Source of the DNA: Clostridium sp. UBA6758
GTDB taxonomy: Bacteria; Bacillota; Clostridia; Clostridiales; Clostridiaceae
Length of the DNA stretch: 8,621 nt
Assembly: GCA_002453475.1 (NCBI GenBank)
Contig: DKGY01000094.1
Coordinates: 21,755 to 30,375, forward strand
Direction of reading: 5' to 3'
The translations under genes and the position numbers were made by a program. Below are positions 6,074-8,621 of this stretch, piece after piece; position 1 is the first letter of the stretch, and every line of letters begins with the position of its first letter. Under the pieces are notes generated by a model. It was not told where the DNA came from. It ran no database searches and was given only the letters and a program-made list of their open reading frames with translations.

Positions 6074-6910
6074 ATGTATAAGTTAAAAGAATATATTAAA
6101 GAAAACTTTATATTAATAGGTATAATAGTGCTATTTATGGCATTTATTTTACCTATGATTTTAGATGTGTTGGATTTAGGTAAATGCATACCTTTCTATA
6201 AAAACGTATCACCAGATGGATGGTTAGGGTTTATAACTGCATTATTAGGTTTTTCGGGCATTTTTATTACTATTAGACATACAAATAAACAATTTAATGA
6301 GGATAAAAGAATTAGTGTTAAACCATATTTAGATTTAAGTATTAGTAAAGTAATAAGACCGAAATTAGGAAATGATTTATATACAGCAAAAGATTATTCA
6401 TTTAGTTACAGTGGTAATATATGGATTAATGCTGATAGTGGTTTAGGATGTTATGATTTACAATGTAGATTGGATATTAAAAATTTAGGAATGGGAAATG
6501 CTTTAGATTGTAGAATATTATCAGTTAGGCCTACATCTCCCTTCGATATAGAAGATAATAGAGTATTAGGAGTAATAGAACCTAACAAAAGTGGTGAAAT
6601 TAGTATAAATATTAAGTACTATGATGATGATAGCAAGAATAAAGTTCTTACTGTTTACAAAGAATTTAATAAAAGTGAACAAATATATGAATATATAAAT
6701 AACCAAACAACTAGAGATATAATATTATTAATAGAGTATAAGGATATTCTAAATAATTGTTATAAGAAAGAATTTACTTTGAAATGTAATTTAGCTGTTT
6801 ACCTTGAATCTTACAATGACACAATAAAAGAAATAAAAGATATGTGGCTAGAGATAACTGTTGATAAAGAAAGGTTTAAAGAAGAATATATAGGTATAAA
6901 AAAGTCTTAG
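6074..6910 (+). CDS. Two-helix membrane protein, candidate moron
   Basis: I do not recognise a named family. The 278-residue protein has two N-terminal hydrophobic helices (about 11-31 NFILIGIIVLFMAFILPMIL, and 50-67 around WLGFITALLGFSGIFITI). Basic RHTNKQ follows the second helix, so by the positive-inside rule both N-terminus and the ~210-residue C-terminal domain face the cytoplasm. The sequence after helix 2 (QFNEDKRISVKPYLDLSI) resembles many uncharacterised two-helix bacterial proteins. The C-terminal domain looks beta-rich. The start has GGGAGA (6063-6068). It sits between the minor head and scaffold genes, where no membrane protein is needed for assembly, with its own promoter and a terminator on each side: the hallmarks of a moron expressed in lysogens. 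Superinfection exclusion or defence is plausible but only inferred. Confidence 0.85.
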   Translation: MYKLKEYIKENFILIGIIVLFMAFILPMILDVLDLGKCIPFYKNVSPDGWLGFITALLGFSGIFITIRHTNKQFNEDKRISVKPYLDLSISKVIRPKLGNDLYTAKDYSFSYSGNIWINADSGLGCYDLQCRLDIKNLGMGNALDCRILSVRPTSPFDIEDNRVLGVIEPNKSGEISINIKYYDDDSKNKVLTVYKEFNKSEQIYEYINNQTTRDIILLIEYKDILNNCYKKEFTLKCNLAVYLESYNDTIKEIKDMWLEITVDKERFKEEYIGIKKS

Positions 6911-6928
6911 GAAACTAAGGCTTTTTAT
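6901..6928 (+). terminator. Terminator of the membrane-protein gene
   Basis: A 10-bp stem (AAAGTCTTAG 6901-6910 with CTAAGGCTTT 6915-6924, one G-U pair) is closed by a GAAA tetraloop and ends in CTTTTTATT. The stop codon of the gene (6908-6910) is inside the left arm. This is a very convincing terminator. Confidence 0.88.
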
Positions 6929-7028
6929 TATGCCCTAAACATGGCATTAAACTGTTTAAAAGTAAAAATAATTTATGTTTTGGGGTGTTTTATAGCAGTC
7001 CAGAGGATAAATAGGAGGAATATTAATT

Positions 7029-7613
7029 ATGAAAAAAACAGATTTATTAAAACTTTTAGAAAAAGTAAAAGATGAAGAGGATATCAACGAACTTTTTAAA
7101 GGGACTGATGTTGAAACAACTTTTAAGGTAGAACCGACATTGGATGTGTTTAAGACTAAATTAGTAGAAAAAGAATTTAAGTCTTTTATGGATTCAGAAA
7201 AGGATACACACGCAAATAAAGCTTTGGAAACATGGAAAACTAATAACTTGCAGACAATAATTAATGATGAAGTCTTAAAAGCTACCGGAAAGAAAAAGAC
7301 TCCGGAGCAAATTAAGATTGAAGAACTAGAGAAGAAAATGTTAGAGAATGAAGCAAGGGCACAGAAAGCTGAGAAAATAGCTAAATATAAAGATGTACTT
7401 GCAGAAAAGAAAATCCCTATGGAAATGATTGAATATTTTCTAACGGATAATGAGGAAACTACAAACACTAGGATTGATAACTTTAGCACTTATGTAAATG
7501 AAATGGTTAATACTAATGTAAAAGAAAAAATTGCTAGTGGTAGTTATACACCACCTGGCGATAATGGTGCCGGAGATATGACCGCGGATGATTTAGCAAA
7601 AATGATGATGTAA
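7029..7613 (+). CDS. Scaffolding protein (DUF4355-like)
   Basis: This protein probably guides assembly of the capsid shell and leaves before or during packaging. The 194-residue protein is highly charged and mostly helical. Its central coiled-coil region (about 92-127, TPEQIKIEELEKKMLENEARAQKAEKIAKY and onward) is followed by KKIPMEMIEYFLTDNEE (128-143) and a C-terminal tail PPGDNGAGDMTADDLAKMMM. That ending, with the helical charge-rich body, is typical of DUF4355 scaffolds located immediately before the major capsid gene. AGGAGG at 7013-7018 supports ATG 7029 (10-base spacing). It lies 42 bases before the capsid gene with no terminator between, so the two should be co-transcribed. Confidence 0.85.
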   Translation: MKKTDLLKLLEKVKDEEDINELFKGTDVETTFKVEPTLDVFKTKLVEKEFKSFMDSEKDTHANKALETWKTNNLQTIINDEVLKATGKKKTPEQIKIEELEKKMLENEARAQKAEKIAKYKDVLAEKKIPMEMIEYFLTDNEETTNTRIDNFSTYVNEMVNTNVKEKIASGSYTPPGDNGAGDMTADDLAKMMM

Positions 7614-7655
7614 AAAAATAAATTTAATTTAATAAAAAGAAAGAGAGTGATATAA

Positions 7656-8582
7656 ATGGCAGTAAACACAATTGCATATGCAACATTATTTCAACAAGCT
7701 TTAGATAAGGCAGCAGTAGCAAAATTAACAAGCGGATGGATGGATTCTAACGCTGGACAAGTTATTTATAATGGTGGTAAAGAAGTTAAAATTCCTAAAA
7801 TGAATATGGACGGATTAGGAGATTATGATAGGGCTAACGGATTTACTCAAGGATCTATAACCCTTGAATATGAAACTAAGACTATGACTATGGATAGAGG
7901 AAGAACATTCATGTTAGATTCTATGGATGTAAATGAGTCTAACTTTGTAGCTAATGCTACTAATGCCATGGGACAATTCCAAGCTACTAAGGTAGTACCA
8001 GAGATTGATGCCTATAGATATTCTAAAATAGCTAGTTTAGCTATAACAGGAAGTGTAGCAAGTGGAGGTAATACAATTACTGAAGCTAATGTATTACAAC
8101 TTTTAAAAGCTGATATAACTGCAATAGAAGATATAGTTGGAGATATCCCTTTAGTAATAACAATGGCAACTCCTATAGCTGCAATATTAGATCAAAATGA
8201 AAAAATAAGTAAGAGATTAGATGTTACAGAATTTACAAAAGGTGATGTAATTACAAAAGTAAAATCATTTGATGGACATCCAATAGTTAAAGTTCCAAGT
8301 GCAAGAATGAAAACAGCTTATACATTCTATGATGGTAAAACAGGTGGGCAAACTGCTGGTGGTTTTGTAGCTGCAGTAGATGCTAAAAATATTAATTGGA
8401 TAATAACTCCAATGTATGCTCCAATAGCAGTTAATAAAACTGATAAGATTAGAATTTTTGACCCTAACATTAATCAAGATGCAGATGCTTGGAAGATGGA
8501 CTATAGAAAATACCATGACCTTTGGATTATGGATGAAGCTCTTAAAATCTGCAGAGTAAATATTAAGGAAGCTTTAGTTTAG
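7656..8582 (+). CDS. Major capsid protein
   Basis: The 308-residue protein is the likely main shell protein, presumably with the HK97 fold. Position immediately after the scaffold, size, and the layout are the main evidence. The start MAVNTIAYATLFQQALDKAAVAKLTSGW runs into KEVKIPKMNMDGLGDYDR (about 42-59) and the strand-rich TLEYETKTMTMDRGRTFMLDSMDVNESNF (about 69-97). Later come DIPLVITMATPIAAIL (about 163-178) and a conserved-looking end DAWKMDYRKYHDLWIMDEALKICRVNI. No cleavable N-terminal delta-domain is apparent, which fits a separate scaffold. The start is preceded by AAAGAGAGTGAT (7640-7651). A strong terminator follows directly, as is common after this highly expressed gene. I cannot name the exact capsid family. 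Confidence 0.85.
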   Translation: MAVNTIAYATLFQQALDKAAVAKLTSGWMDSNAGQVIYNGGKEVKIPKMNMDGLGDYDRANGFTQGSITLEYETKTMTMDRGRTFMLDSMDVNESNFVANATNAMGQFQATKVVPEIDAYRYSKIASLAITGSVASGGNTITEANVLQLLKADITAIEDIVGDIPLVITMATPIAAILDQNEKISKRLDVTEFTKGDVITKVKSFDGHPIVKVPSARMKTAYTFYDGKTGGQTAGGFVAAVDAKNINWIITPMYAPIAVNKTDKIRIFDPNINQDADAWKMDYRKYHDLWIMDEALKICRVNIKEALV

Positions 8583-8612
8583 GATTAGGTATTTCACCTA
8601 GTCCTTTTCTTT
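8581..8612 (+). terminator. Terminator after the major capsid gene
   Basis: A 9-10-bp stem (8581-8590 with 8596-8605, one G-U pair) with loop ATTTC is followed by TTTTCTTTT. It starts inside the capsid stop codon and would limit read-through to downstream head-tail connector genes. The last bases (GGAAGGGA) could be the next ribosome binding site. Confidence 0.82.
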
Positions 8613-8621
8613 TGGAAGGGA

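Noticed and set aside
6927..7028. ATGCC/GGCAT inverted repeat and AT-rich gap before the scaffold gene as a promoter or RNA element
   Set aside because: The repeat is only five base pairs and no convincing -35/-10 pair was found; nothing beyond the scaffold ribosome binding site is supported.
6956..7489. 177-residue minus-strand open frame opposite the scaffold gene
   Set aside because: It is rich in Ser/Phe/Leu, as expected for the complement of Lys/Glu-rich scaffold codons, and has no supporting signals; the + strand gene has AGGAGG and family features.

Overview
The window looks like the packaging and head-assembly region of a tailed phage or prophage from a low-GC Firmicute, most likely Clostridium. 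The grounds are the very AT-rich sequence, strong AGGAGG-type ribosome binding sites, consensus sigma-A promoters and clostridial-looking proteins. No attachment site, integrase gene or host gene is present, so phage versus prophage cannot be decided. All genes I accept are on the + strand.

Layout: the 3' end of a Cys-rich protein of unknown function (1-222); an unrecognised 126-residue protein (277-657) followed by a terminator; terminase small subunit (728-1123); an accessory cassette with paired inverted repeats, a perfect-consensus promoter, a possible 20-codon leader ORF, a small serine recombinase (1375-1965), an overlapping GIY-YIG nuclease (1965-2540) and a terminator; terminase large subunit (2582-3848), interrupted by an apparent +1 frameshift just before its Walker A motif; SPP1-like portal (3863-5206); Mu F-like minor head protein (about 5193-5927) and terminator; a second accessory cassette with its own promoter, a two-helix membrane protein (6074-6910) and terminator; DUF4355-type scaffold (7029-7613); major capsid protein (7656-8582) and terminator. 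The window ends just before the next gene.

The structural genes form the usual order terS - terL - portal - MuF - scaffold - capsid: the terminase cuts and pumps DNA through the portal into a shell built by capsid and scaffold. Two independently promoted cassettes interrupt it, one between terS and terL and one between MuF and scaffold.

Points deserving most attention: (1) the terL reading frame is broken by what looks like one extra T at 2677-2678, with every downstream ATPase and nuclease motif intact; (2) two inverted-repeat sites upstream of the recombinase resemble a resolvase res region, and one overlaps the recombinase promoter; (3) the recombinase plus GIY-YIG pair is a compact candidate mobile unit; (4) the membrane-protein gene is a candidate moron bounded by similar terminator tails.
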